The position numbers were made by a program, and so were the translations under genes. 64,000 nt of DNA from Bradyrhizobium sp. 141 (GTDB lineage Bacteria; Pseudomonadota; Alphaproteobacteria; Rhizobiales; Xanthobacteraceae): assembly GCF_023074055.1 (NCBI RefSeq), contig NZ_JADPKR010000025.1, positions 124,001-188,000 of the forward strand, written 5' to 3'. The first letter of the stretch is position 1. Each line of letters starts with the position of its first letter. Of this stretch, positions 36,481-45,720 are shown one piece after another. The notes beneath the pieces were generated by a model. That model had not been told where the DNA came from, ran no database searches, and saw only the letters and a list, made by a program, of their open reading frames with translations.

Positions 36481-37002
36481 TCAGCCCAGGCTCGTGCCCT
36501 GCTTGAACAGGCCGACCTTCAGGTCCTTGGCGCGATAGATAATCTGGTCATCGACCGAAAGCCATCCGTCGGCAATCCCGAGCACCAGCTTTGAACGCAT
36601 CACGCGCTTGATATCGATGTTGTACACAACCTTGCGCGCCTCGGGCAGCACCTGGCCGCTGAACTTTAATTCGTTCAGACCAAGCGCGCGCCCCCGACCT
36701 TCGCCCCCGGTCCAACCCAGATAAAAGCCGACCATTTGCCACAGCGCATCGAGGCCGAGGCAGCCGGGCATCACCGGATCGTTCTTGAAGTGGCAGCCGA
36801 AGAACCAGAGGTCGGGCTTCACGTCGAGCTCGGCGCGCACCACGCCCTTGCCAAACTCCCCGCCGGTCTCGCTGATTTCCGTGATGCGATCGAACATCAG
36901 CATCGGCGGCAGCGGCAGCTGGGCATTGCCCGGGCCGAACATCTCGCCACGGGCGCATGCCAGCAGATCTTCGTATTCGTAACCGTTGCGCCTGTTCAGC
37001 AT
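36481..37002 (-). CDS. fabA: 3-hydroxydecanoyl-ACP dehydratase/isomerase
   Basis: 173 residues from the ATG read at 37002 ([23 protein letters not shown]). The open frame continues to 37221 but only adds non-homologous residues. A hot-dog fold with catalytic His71 ([15 protein letters not shown]) and Asp85 is visible. It introduces the cis double bond into growing fatty acids and feeds FabB. It is divergent from irr, an order shared with other rhizobia. Confidence 0.96.
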   Translation of the reverse strand: MLNRRNGYEYEDLLACARGEMFGPGNAQLPLPPMLMFDRITEISETGGEFGKGVVRAELDVKPDLWFFGCHFKNDPVMPGCLGLDALWQMVGFYLGWTGGEGRGRALGLNELKFSGQVLPEARKVVYNIDIKRVMRSKLVLGIADGWLSVDDQIIYRAKDLKVGLFKQGTSLG

Positions 37003-37288
37003 GCACGAGCCTCTGTTTGAATTCCGATTGAGCGGCGTTCTTTGGCGAAAATGGGCCCCGTCTCGGTCGGAGAGCAACGCCAATGCCATAGTCAGGCGCG
37101 ACTCCCGCATGCCCCGGATGGACTGCCGACCGGGCCTCCATGCCCGGCTGCGCCAAAAATTGGCTAAGCGGAACCGCGCGCTCTCTAACACAGGCCATTT
37201 CGGGTGGCAAAGCGCATCCATGAAGGTAAAATGACGCGATCCCGGCCCGGTTCCAAGTCTGATTAGAACCCCTCTAGTTGCGAGAAAC
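37003..37288. other. fabA-irr divergent intergenic region
   Basis: No gene is supported in this 350-bp gap. It must carry the fabA promoter (none obvious). An imperfect dyad ATTAGAA (37262-37268)/TCTAGTT (37273-37279) lies just upstream of the irr promoter. It loosely recalls Irr/iron-control boxes, but the match is too weak to call. Confidence 0.4.
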
Positions 37289-37317
37289 TTGCATCTGCAT
37301 CTTTCTGTTCTTATATT
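37289..37317 (+). promoter_or_regulatory. irr promoter with overlapping TGCATC repeats (candidate Fur/Mur operator)
   Basis: TTGCAT (37289-37294), a 17-bp spacer, then TATATT (37312-37317) make a near-consensus promoter; the start would be near 37324. Two perfect direct repeats TGCATC-TGCATC (37290-37301) overlap the -35 and spacer, with a third imperfect hexamer possible at 37302-37307 or 37284-37289. Direct-repeat hexamers in the irr promoter are the described Fur-binding site of B. japonicum (from memory), so the protein encoded at 6864 is the likely ligand. Confidence 0.7.
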
Positions 37318-37355
37318 GCAGATAGATATTGTTCACGCGTGCCCGAAATCTGGAA

Positions 37356-37847
37356 ATGAGCGAGAATATAACGCCCCGTCACGACGACGACGTCCATTCC
37401 GCAGCCCTGCTGTCCGGCCGCCAGCCGGCTTTGACCGGCTGCCCCTGGCATGACGTCAACGAAATGCTCCAGTCCGCCGGGCTGCGTCCGACGCGCCAGC
37501 GCATGGCGCTCGGTTGGCTGTTGTTCGGCAAGGGCGCACGGCACCTCACGGCTGAAATGCTCTACGAGGAAGCAACACTGGCCAAGGTTCCGGTGTCGTT
37601 GGCGACCGTCTACAACACCCTGAACCAGCTCACCGATGCCGGTCTGCTCCGCCAGGTCAGCGTCGACGGCACCAAGACCTATTTCGACACTAACGTCACC
37701 ACCCACCATCATTACTACCTCGAGAACAGCCACGAGCTGGTCGACATTGAGGATCCGCATCTGGCGCTGTCCAAGATGCCGGAGGTGCCCGAGGGTTATG
37801 AGATCGCGCGCATCGACATGGTCGTGCGCCTGCGCAAAAAGCGCTGA
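37356..37847 (+). CDS. irr: Iron response regulator Irr
   Basis: 163 residues, exactly the Bradyrhizobium Irr length when started at ATG 37356 (MSENITPRH). The N-terminal heme regulatory motif GCPWH (Cys29-Pro30) and the second heme site THHHYY (His117-119) are both present. The Fur-like winged helix is VSLATVYNTLNQLTDAGLL. Irr senses iron status through heme, controls heme synthesis and iron genes, and is degraded when heme binds; the full HRM suggests this conditional-stability type. It is transcribed away from fabA. Confidence 0.97.
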   Translation: MSENITPRHDDDVHSAALLSGRQPALTGCPWHDVNEMLQSAGLRPTRQRMALGWLLFGKGARHLTAEMLYEEATLAKVPVSLATVYNTLNQLTDAGLLRQVSVDGTKTYFDTNVTTHHHYYLENSHELVDIEDPHLALSKMPEVPEGYEIARIDMVVRLRKKR

Positions 37848-37870
37848 GATTTCTCTAAGCTGAGAAGATC

Positions 37871-37954
37871 GTCATGGCCGGGCTTGTCCCGGCCATCCAC
37901 GTTTTTGGAGCAGGCGAGAAGCGCGTGGATGCCCGGGACAAGCCCGGGCATGAC
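37871..37954. repeat. Palindromic repeat, family B (copy 3)
   Basis: GTCATGGCCGGGC...GCCCGGGCATGAC ends with the central ATCCACG/CGTGGAT pair. The GGCCGGG and CCCGGGC stems are swapped relative to 4654-4737, meaning it is inserted in the opposite orientation. It separates irr from the convergent SH3 gene. Confidence 0.85.
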
Positions 37955-37984
37955 GGTGGGGCGAACGCTTCGCCCGCCTCCGGC

Positions 37985-38518
37985 TCAATTCACCTGCTCG
38001 TCCGAATACACGCCCCAGAGGCGCTCCTGCTGGATCCAGCCGTCGAAGCCGTTGCCGGTGACGCGGCACCAGTTTGCAGTGCACTTCTTCACCTGGGTGA
38101 CGACGCCGGCCTGGAGCTTTGCTGCAACGGCGCTGTCGAGATCGGCACGATCGTAGATCGGGGCGAGCTCGTCCTTGTGCTTCATGGTGACGACCGCGGT
38201 GCGGCGGCCCGACAGCAGCGAGTGATAGACCCAGCCCTCGGCGCCCTCGGAATCGCGCACCCGGCGCCAATTCTCGAACTCGGCGGTGATTTCGACCGGC
38301 AGACCGGCACGGGTGTAGACCCAAGCCACGTCATTGTCCTTGGTCGGGCCGGCGCGAACATTGACGTGATCCGATTTGAGGCTGACGTAACGCGGCACCG
38401 GCAGGCCGCTGGTGGTCTGCGGGGTATTGTCCTTGGCCGATTGCGAGGGGCCGACCGAGGCGCTCCACCAGGTGCAGACAAGCGCCATCACCGAACAAAA
38501 ACGCCCCAACGCCATCAA
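37985..38518 (-). CDS. Periplasmic SH3-domain protein
   Basis: 177 residues. An N-terminal signal-type hydrophobic segment (about residues 1-28) is followed by two bacterial SH3 (SH3_3) repeats. The first is YVSLKSDHVNVRAGPTKDNDVAWVY...WVYHSLLSG; the second is KLQAGVVTQVKKCTANWCRVTGNGFDGWIQQERLWGVY. Such domains often bind cell-wall peptides. The function is unknown. Two Cys in the second repeat may form a disulfide. Confidence 0.82.
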   Translation of the reverse strand: MMALGRFCSVMALVCTWWSASVGPSQSAKDNTPQTTSGLPVPRYVSLKSDHVNVRAGPTKDNDVAWVYTRAGLPVEITAEFENWRRVRDSEGAEGWVYHSLLSGRRTAVVTMKHKDELAPIYDRADLDSAVAAKLQAGVVTQVKKCTANWCRVTGNGFDGWIQQERLWGVYSDEQVN

Positions 38519-38839
38519 CCCGTCTCCTGTCGAGGACCCGGCCTTGCCGGACCCTCACCCCAAAATTCCAAACCCTGCCGCGTAGATCCCGACCCGCCCC
38601 ACGCGGGTGTTCCCCAAGCCTGGCCCGTGGTTCTTGTCTTGGCCCGGCCTTCTGCTAGAGAGGACGGGCACTTGAACAACCAGTTTGCCCCGATTTTCCG
38701 GCCGGAAATCTCGGGAGAGCTTGGAGGAAACGCCGGGGACGGACACGGCAAGGGCAGTGTCGAACAACCGGGTTAATGAGGCCTCAACGGCCGGCCTTTG
38801 GCGACAGAGGCGGTCTGCGACGCCTCATGAGAGCAGGAC
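38519..38839 (+). promoter_or_regulatory. Intergenic region before the 2-hydroxyacid dehydrogenase, weak promoter
   Basis: This 321-bp gap separates divergent genes. TTGTCT (38634-38639) with TAGAGA (38656-38661) at a 16-bp spacing is a possible promoter for the downstream gene. An open frame of about 34 codons from a TTG near 38673 has no recognisable content, and nothing else is convincing. Confidence 0.35.
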
Positions 38840-39841
38840 ATGTCGGTGAAGAAAAAGCCCCTCGTCGTGGTGACGCGCAAGCTGCCGGATTCGATCGAGA
38901 CGCGGATGCGCGAATTGTTCGACGCGCGGATCAATCTCGAGGACACGCCGATGTCCGCCGAACAGATCGCGGAAGCCGCGCGCACCGCCGACGTGCTGGT
39001 TCCGACCGTCACCGACCATATCAGCGCCGACATCGTCAACCAGCCCGACTGCAAGCTGCGCCTGATCGCCAATTTCGGTAACGGTGTCGACAATATCGAC
39101 GTCGAAGCCGCGCACGCCCGCGGCATCACCGTCACCAACACGCCGAAAGTTCTGACCGAGGACACCGCCGACATGACCATGGCGCTGATCCTCGCCGTGC
39201 CCAGGCGGATGATCGAAGGCGCCTCGATCCTGACCGAAGGAAAACCCTGGCCCGGCTGGTCGCCGACCTGGATGCTCGGCCACCGCATCGGCGGCAAGCG
39301 GCTCGGCATCATCGGCATGGGCCGCATCGGCCAGGCGGTCGCGCGCCGCGCCCGCGCCTTCGGCCTGCAGATCCACTATCACAACCGCCGTCCCGTGGCG
39401 CCAAAGATCGCCGAAGAGCTTGGCGCGACCTATTGGGAAAGCCTCGACCAGATGCTGGCGCGGATGGACATCATCTCGGTGAACTGTCCGCATACGCCGG
39501 CGACCTATCATCTGCTCTCGGCGCGCCGGCTGAAGCTGATCCGGAAAGACGCCTATATCGTCAACACCGCGCGCGGCGAGGTCACCGACGAGGACACGCT
39601 GATCAAGCTGATCGAAGGCGGCGAGATCGGCGGCGCCGGGCTCGACGTCTACGAGCACGAGCCCGCGGTCAATCCAAAACTGGTGCGGCTCGCCAAGGCC
39701 GGCAAGGTGACGCTGCTGCCGCATATGGGCTCGGCCACGATCGAAGGCCGCGTCGAGATGGGCGAGAAGGTGATCATCAACATCCGCACCTTCCTCGACG
39801 CGCACAAGCCGCCGGATCGCGTGCTGCCGAGCATGCTCTGA
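38840..39841 (+). CDS. D-2-hydroxyacid dehydrogenase (glyoxylate/hydroxypyruvate reductase type)
   Basis: 333 residues. The N-terminal substrate domain contains FGNGVDNIDV; the Rossmann loop is LGIIGMGRIGQAVARRA. Catalytic Arg (NTARGEV), Glu (YEHEP) and His (LPHMGSAT) are all present. The HNRRP sequence after the Rossmann beta-2 strand suggests NADP preference. It probably reduces glyoxylate or hydroxypyruvate, or oxidises D-glycerate. Confidence 0.9.
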   Translation: MSVKKKPLVVVTRKLPDSIETRMRELFDARINLEDTPMSAEQIAEAARTADVLVPTVTDHISADIVNQPDCKLRLIANFGNGVDNIDVEAAHARGITVTNTPKVLTEDTADMTMALILAVPRRMIEGASILTEGKPWPGWSPTWMLGHRIGGKRLGIIGMGRIGQAVARRARAFGLQIHYHNRRPVAPKIAEELGATYWESLDQMLARMDIISVNCPHTPATYHLLSARRLKLIRKDAYIVNTARGEVTDEDTLIKLIEGGEIGGAGLDVYEHEPAVNPKLVRLAKAGKVTLLPHMGSATIEGRVEMGEKVIINIRTFLDAHKPPDRVLPSML

Positions 39842-39874
39842 AGACTTAAGACTAGCCGCGTCCCAAGCTCTCCG

Positions 39875-39981
39875 TCCTCATCCTGAGGAGCCGCGAAGCG
39901 GCGTCTCGAAGGATGGCCACAGGCGATATCCGGGCTTTCATGGTTCGAGACGCGCATTCCGCGCTCCTCACCATGAGGATC
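39875..39981. repeat. Palindromic repeat, family D (copy 1)
   Basis: TCCTCATCCTGAGGAGC at the left pairs with GCTCCTCACCATGAGGA at the right. The internal GCGTCTCGAAGGATGG pairs with CATGGTTCGAGACGC. An inverted copy lies at 42849-42954, flanking the LysR/AKR/MoeB block. Confidence 0.82.
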
Positions 39982-39983
39982 CA

Positions 39984-40892
39984 CTATCTGCGCGTTTCGC
40001 GCTTGCGCCAGTCGGCGACGAAATCGATGAAGGCGCGCAGCGCGGGCGGCGTCTGGCGTCGGCTCGGGTAGTACAGGAACGGGCCCGGGAACGGTTCGCA
40101 CCAATCCTCCATCAAGCTGACCAGCGTGCCGGACTTCAGGGCATCGCCGACATAGCCATCGAGCGTCGCCCAGATGCCGACGCCGTCGAGCGCGGCGCGC
40201 ATGGCAAGGTTCATGTTAGTCGAGATCAGTTTTGCGGGCGGATCGACCTTCACGACCTGGCCGGCCTTCTCGAACTCCCAATCGTGCATGACGCCGCTCG
40301 AATAGCGGGCGCGGATGCAATCGTGGTCGAGTAAGTCCTTCGGATGAAGCGGCTTGGCGCGGCGCGCGACGTAATCGGGCGAAGCCACCACCACGTAGCT
40401 CTGCGGTCCACTCAGCGGGATCGCCACCATATCCTGCGCGAGATGTTCGCCATAGCGCACGCCGGCATCGAAGCCGGCACTGACGATGTCGACGAAGCCG
40501 CTTTCAGAGACGATGTCGAGGTCGACCTGTGGATAGACGCTAAGAAACGGCCCGACCATCGGCGCCAGCACGAGATCGACCGCCGGCGGCGGCGCATTGA
40601 TGCGCAGGCGGCCCGAAGCGACCTCGCGCAGGCCCCGCACCTGATCGAGCGCATCGCCGACATCGCGCAGCGCCGGCGCCACCCGCGACAGCAGCAGCTC
40701 GCCCGCCTCGGTCAGGGCAACGCTGCGGGTGGTGCGGTTCATCAGGCGGACGCCGAGGCGCTCCTCCAGGTCTCGCAGCCGCTGGCTAAGGCTCGACACA
40801 GACACACGAATTTCGACCGCGGCACGCCGGAAATTGCGGGTGCGGGCGACGGCCACGAAGACATCGAGATCGCGCAGGTCGGGCTCAGTCAT
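39984..40892 (-). CDS. LysR-family transcriptional regulator
   Basis: 302 residues. The N-terminal HTH is FVAVARTRNFRRAAVEIRVSVSSLSQRLRDLEERLGVRL; a periplasmic-binding-like effector domain follows. Divergence from the adjacent aldo-keto reductase suggests it controls that gene. A dyad TTGTTC-N8-GAACAA sits right at its start codon. The effector is unknown. Confidence 0.9.
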   Translation of the reverse strand: MTEPDLRDLDVFVAVARTRNFRRAAVEIRVSVSSLSQRLRDLEERLGVRLMNRTTRSVALTEAGELLLSRVAPALRDVGDALDQVRGLREVASGRLRINAPPPAVDLVLAPMVGPFLSVYPQVDLDIVSESGFVDIVSAGFDAGVRYGEHLAQDMVAIPLSGPQSYVVVASPDYVARRAKPLHPKDLLDHDCIRARYSSGVMHDWEFEKAGQVVKVDPPAKLISTNMNLAMRAALDGVGIWATLDGYVGDALKSGTLVSLMEDWCEPFPGPFLYYPSRRQTPPALRAFIDFVADWRKRETRR

Positions 40893-40911
40893 TGTTCGCC
40901 AGTGTGAACAA
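40892..40911. promoter_or_regulatory. Candidate LysR operator (dyad at the regulator start)
   Basis: Perfect 6-bp arms TTGTTC (40892-40897) and GAACAA (40906-40911) are separated by 8 bp. The dyad abuts the initiation codon of the LysR gene and lies about 100 bp upstream of the reductase. This is the right place for an autorepression/activation site, although LysR sites more often read T-N11-A. Confidence 0.45.
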
Positions 40912-41008
40912 GCCGTCCTAGATTGTCCAGCTTATCGGCGCAATCGGGCCGGTGCATATCTGGCCTGGTCACGCGGCGCAATCAGCCGCCTTTTCGAGGA
41001 GAGCCATC

Positions 41009-42016
<1,008 letters not shown>

Positions 42017-42025
42017 CCGCGGCAA

Positions 42026-42829
42026 TCAGGCGCGATGGGCGCTGAGGTCGGTGACCACGGGCCCATCGCCGTTGAGCGGGTTGGCCGGATCGCGCGAATA
42101 GCGCAACGTCTCGAAGCGCATCGCGCGCGCATCGATCATCAGGAGGCGGCCGACCAGGCCGTCGCCGAAACCGACGATCTCGCGGATTGCCTCCAGTGCC
42201 ATCATCGAGCCGAGCACGCCCGCCAACGCGCCCATGACGCCGGCTTCCGCGCAGGCCGGTACGGTGCCGGGCGGCGGCGCCTCCGGAAACAGGCAGCGAT
42301 AGGTCGGATTGAATTCGCCCTGCTCGTTCGTCTCATGCGCGCGGATGGTGGTCAGCGAGCCGTCGAAGGTGCCGAGCGCGGCGGTAATCAGCGGCCTCTT
42401 CGCGAAGAAGCAGGCGTCCGAGACCAGATAGCGTGTCGAGAAATTGTCGGAGCCGTCGAGCACGAGATCGTAGTCGCCGATCAGGCTGAGCGCATTGTCG
42501 GCATTCAGCCAGGTGGCATGGCCGACGAAACGGACATGCGGATTGAGCGCCGCGATCCGCTCGGCGGCGCTCTCGACCTTGTGCCGGCCGATGTCGGGCG
42601 TCGTGTGGATCACCTGGCGCTGCAGGTTGGACAGCGACACCACGTCGTCGTCGACCACACCGAGCGTGCCGATGCCGGCGGCGGCCAGATACATCAGAGC
42701 GGGCGCGCCGAGCCCGCCGGCGCCGATCACCAGCGCGGAGGCCTGCTTCAGCGCGGCCTGGCCGGGACCACCGACATCGCGCAGCACGATATGACGGGCA
42801 TAACGTTCGAGTTCGTCCGGGCTCAGCAT
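42026..42829 (-). CDS. moeB: MoeB/ThiF-family E1-like adenylyltransferase
   Basis: 267 residues. The N terminus RYARHIVLRDVGGPGQAAL and the ATP loop VIGAGGLGAPAL (about 34-45) are followed by DDDVVSLSNLQRQVIH and the DGSDNFSTRYLVSDA block, all MoeB/ThiF signatures. The enzyme adenylates the C-terminal Gly of a small sulfur carrier (MoaD or ThiS). The zinc CxxC pairs of E. coli MoeB are not seen, and only the single YRC and PACAEAG cysteines remain, so MoeB versus ThiF is uncertain. Convergent with the reductase. Confidence 0.85.
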   Translation of the reverse strand: MLSPDELERYARHIVLRDVGGPGQAALKQASALVIGAGGLGAPALMYLAAAGIGTLGVVDDDVVSLSNLQRQVIHTTPDIGRHKVESAAERIAALNPHVRFVGHATWLNADNALSLIGDYDLVLDGSDNFSTRYLVSDACFFAKRPLITAALGTFDGSLTTIRAHETNEQGEFNPTYRCLFPEAPPPGTVPACAEAGVMGALAGVLGSMMALEAIREIVGFGDGLVGRLLMIDARAMRFETLRYSRDPANPLNGDGPVVTDLSAHRA

Positions 42830-42848
42830 CGTCGTCCGTTCCTCTCAA

Positions 42849-42954
42849 CCCTCATGGTGAGGAGCGCGGAACGCGCGTCTCGAACCATGAAGGCCCCGTT
42901 CTCGCCTGTGGCATCCTTCGAGACGCGGCCTTCGGCCGCTCCTCAGGATGAGGA
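42849..42954. repeat. Palindromic repeat, family D (copy 2)
   Basis: CCCTCATGGTGAGGAGC...GCGTCTCGAACCATG at the left and CATCCTTCGAGACGC...GCTCCTCAGGATGAGGA at the right, the reverse orientation of 39875-39981. Confidence 0.82.
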
Positions 42955-43059
42955 CCTGGGTGCCTGGCTCGGCTCTTGGCCTGAACCACCGCTACATTGT
43001 TCGCGACCAACGAGATGTGCTTCAATGGCATTGCGTTCAATGGGCTGGTTGGATTTGTC

Positions 43060-44418
43060 ATGAGATCGATGCTTGCGGCAACCTTGATGTTTGCGGCTGC
43101 CACAGGCGCGAACGCCCAGATGACGGCGCCACAAATCCCCGGCTCCACCCCGAAAACGGTTCAGACCGTTCCGGTCAAGCCTCCCGCAATGCAGACGCCA
43201 TCGGCGACGGCCGATGCCATGGCAAAAGCAGAGCGACTGTCGCTGCAGTCCGACCTCGCCTGGGTCGGCCGGTATAATGGCGCCATCACCGGCGACGTCA
43301 GCGAACGCATGGTCAACGCCATCAAGGAATACCAGAAGGCCAAGGGCGGCAAGCCGACCGGCGTGCTCAATCCGCAGGAGCGCGCCGCGCTCGCCGAGGC
43401 GGCGCGAAAGAAGCAGGACAGCGTCGGCTGGAAGATCGTGACGGAGCCGACCAGTGGCGCCCGGCTTGGCATCCCCTCAAAACTGGTGCCGCAGCAGGCG
43501 AGCGACGCCAACGGCTCGAAATGGACCTCGCCGACTGGAACCGTGCAGGTGCTGCTCAGCCGCCGCAAGGAGGCGAACCCGACCGCGGCGAAACTCGCGG
43601 AGCTGGAGAAGGAGCCGTCCGGGCGCAAGGTCGACTACACCGTGGTGAAGCCGGACTTCTTCGTGCTGTCGGGCTTGCAGGGTCTGAAGAAGTTTTACGT
43701 CCGCGGCAGCTTCAAGGGCGACGAGGTCCGCACCATCACGATCCTCTACGACCAGGCGACCGAGAACACGGTCGAGCCGGTCGTGATCGCGATGTCGAGC
43801 GCCTTCAATGCATTTCCGCCTGGGCCGCAGGTCGGGCCGCCGCCGCGCAAGACCGTCGAGTACGGCACCGGAATCGTCGTCAGCGACGATGGCGCAATTG
43901 TTGCTGACCGCCTCGTCACCGACGGCTGCCTCGCGATCACGATCGCCGGCCATGGCAGTGCCGACCGTGTCACTGATGACAAGGAGCGCGGTCTCGCGCT
44001 GTTACACATCTACGGCGCACGCGGCCTGAAGCCGTTCAGCCTTGCTGGCGGCGTGGCAAAGACGAACGTGGATGTCGTCGGCATCGCCGATCCGCAGAAC
44101 CAGGGCGGCTCGGGCGGCGTGTCGATCGTCAAGGCCGCACTGACGCCAGTCCCGAGCAGCCAGTCCATGCTGTCCCCGCCGCCGGCAGTTGGGCTTTCCG
44201 GTGGTCCGGCGATCGACGGCGACGGCAGGTTCGCCGGCATTGCGCTGTTGAAGCCAGCAATGGTGGCGGGACCCGCGACATCAGTGCCGGCGTCGCAGGC
44301 CGTGATGGTGTCCGCGGACGCGGTGCGTGATTTCCTGAAGGCGAACGATGTCGCGGCGAATGGCACGTCGACGGACGCGAAAGCCGCTGTCGTCCGCGTG
44401 ATCTGCGTGCGGAAGTAA
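43060..44418 (+). CDS. Secreted peptidoglycan-binding protein with degenerate trypsin-like domain
   Basis: 452 residues from ATG 43060, which begins a signal peptide (RSMLAATLMFAAATGANA); the ORF extends upstream to 42997. Residues about 55-115 form a PG_binding_1-like domain (LQSDLAWVGRYNGAITGDVSERMVNAIKEYQKA). From about 265 to 430 there is a trypsin/DegP-like beta-barrel: GTGIVVSDDGAIVAD, a GC at 289-290 and GLSGGPAID with Ser380. The catalytic His position (T-N-x-H-V-V-x-G-C pattern) is Leu285. The Asp position of the DLALL motif is Gly311. It is therefore probably a pseudo-protease with a binding role in the periplasm. Confidence 0.78.
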   Translation: MRSMLAATLMFAAATGANAQMTAPQIPGSTPKTVQTVPVKPPAMQTPSATADAMAKAERLSLQSDLAWVGRYNGAITGDVSERMVNAIKEYQKAKGGKPTGVLNPQERAALAEAARKKQDSVGWKIVTEPTSGARLGIPSKLVPQQASDANGSKWTSPTGTVQVLLSRRKEANPTAAKLAELEKEPSGRKVDYTVVKPDFFVLSGLQGLKKFYVRGSFKGDEVRTITILYDQATENTVEPVVIAMSSAFNAFPPGPQVGPPPRKTVEYGTGIVVSDDGAIVADRLVTDGCLAITIAGHGSADRVTDDKERGLALLHIYGARGLKPFSLAGGVAKTNVDVVGIADPQNQGGSGGVSIVKAALTPVPSSQSMLSPPPAVGLSGGPAIDGDGRFAGIALLKPAMVAGPATSVPASQAVMVSADAVRDFLKANDVAANGTSTDAKAAVVRVICVRK

Positions 44419-44717
44419 GGCAGCCAAAATCACCAGGCTCTCGTATCCCGGACGCGGCTATGAATGCCGCTCCGCTGAGCCGGGGCACCAGATCAACTAA
44501 GCCGCGAGCATCGTCACACGTACCACTACGGGTCCAGTAATGGTACGGATTCGCTGGCATTCCCTGTTCCGCCATCATCGCTACTGCTGATTCGGACTCC
44601 GCGATCCCCCTTTGGATCGGGCCGGCACGTCCTGAGCGAGAAGAGCTCAGCATCGAGATCGATGCACGTTCGCGTGGCGTATTCCTGACCCAGGCACTCC
44701 AAAGGATTGATCTTCAA
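44419..44717. other. Intergenic region before the parA-like gene
   Basis: About 300 bp with no supported gene. It contains a short hairpin-rich stretch (GGACGCGGCTATGAATGCCGC, CGCTGAGCC) that looks like a fragment of a dispersed repeat. No convincing promoter is seen for the ParA-like gene, whose ribosome binding site (AAAGGATTG) lies about 12 bp before its ATG. Confidence 0.4.
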
Positions 44718-45461
44718 ATGCACACGATCGTACTGGCCACCCAAAAGGGTGGCAGCGGGAAGAGCACGCTGGCCATCGGCCTCGCGCTCGCAGCCAAGCA
44801 AGCCGGCTTCACCGTCCGCCTGATCGAGACCGACCCGCAGGGCACCCTGTCCAACTGGCAGCGGCGCCGCACCGCCGATGATCTCGTCGTCGAGCCGATC
44901 TACCATGCCGCCGACATCGCGCCGCGCCTGAAGATGCTGGCCGACAGCGGCCTCGAGCTCGCGATCGTCGACACTGCCGCCGGCCTCAGCGCCGCGACCA
45001 CCGCGGCGATCCGTCATTCCGATCTCTGCCTGATCCCGGCCCGCCCGAGCGTCGCCGACATCGAGGCGACCGCCTCGACACTCAGCGTCGCGCGCGCCTG
45101 GAAGCGGCCCTACAGCTTCGTGCTCAACCAGACGCCGATCCGCGGCCAGCGCATCGACAACGCCGCCAACACCCTCGCCGAAGAAGCCGCGCGCGATCTC
45201 ACGGACGTGCTCGCGCGCCCGCTGATCGTGATGCGCAACGATCACCAGGACTCGCTCGCGAGCGGCCTTGCCGTGAGCGAATTCGCGCCGAACGGCAAGT
45301 CGGCGGACGAGATCCGCGGCCTCTGGCGCTGGATCGAAGCCCGGCTCGAGCTCGCTGCGACAACCGGTGTCCTGATCGGCCAAGTGATGTCAGCTGCGGA
45401 CGGCATGCTGCATGCCGGCGCCGAGCTTTCGGTGGACGAGACCACCACGCTGGCGTCCTGA
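44718..45461 (+). CDS. Orphan ParA-family ATPase
   Basis: 247 residues. Deviant Walker A KGGSGKST (residues 10-17), the IETDPQG switch I region and the VDTAAG Walker B are intact, giving a ParA/Soj-type ATPase that would dimerise on ATP and bind DNA nonspecifically. There is no ParB, parS or replication gene nearby, so chromosome partition by the main ParAB system is unlikely. Similar orphan ParAs position chemoreceptors, carboxysomes or flagella. The cargo here is unknown. Confidence 0.85.
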   Translation: MHTIVLATQKGGSGKSTLAIGLALAAKQAGFTVRLIETDPQGTLSNWQRRRTADDLVVEPIYHAADIAPRLKMLADSGLELAIVDTAAGLSAATTAAIRHSDLCLIPARPSVADIEATASTLSVARAWKRPYSFVLNQTPIRGQRIDNAANTLAEEAARDLTDVLARPLIVMRNDHQDSLASGLAVSEFAPNGKSADEIRGLWRWIEARLELAATTGVLIGQVMSAADGMLHAGAELSVDETTTLAS

Positions 45462-45587
45462 GCGGGACGATCGCTCAGACGGCAGTTGGCCCTTCACCAT
45501 CCGGAAGGGCCCCAGCGACGAAGCAATCCGGCTACCAGCTCGGCCGGATTGCTTCGCTGCGCGTTTTGCGGAATGCTCTATCCACCC

Positions 45588-45672
45588 GTCATTGCGAGGA
45601 GCCCTTGCGACGAAGCAATCCAGAATTCCTCCGCGGAAAGATTCTGGATTGCTTCGCTGCGCTCGCAATGAC
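45588..45672. repeat. Palindromic repeat, family A (copy 2)
   Basis: Same structure as 134-218: GTCATTGCGAGGAGC, GCGACGAAGCAATCCAG, CTGGATTGCTTCG and CTCGCAATGAC. A truncated relative (GCGACGAAGCAATCCGG...CCGGATTGCTTCGC) precedes it at 45515-45562, so the parA-mutM gap is built of repeat material. Confidence 0.85.
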
Positions 45673-45720
45673 GGAGCAACATCTTGCGGTCCGGCGCTCC
45701 ATCCGGGCTACGGCGCTACG

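Noticed and set aside
37262..37279. Irr-box (iron control element) upstream of irr
   Set aside because: The dyad ATTAGAA/TCTAGTT is imperfect and differs from what I remember of the consensus; not enough for a call.
45515..45672. Possible CRISPR-like repeats
   Set aside because: The repeated units are palindromic hairpin elements, not regularly spaced direct repeats, and no cas genes occur in the window.
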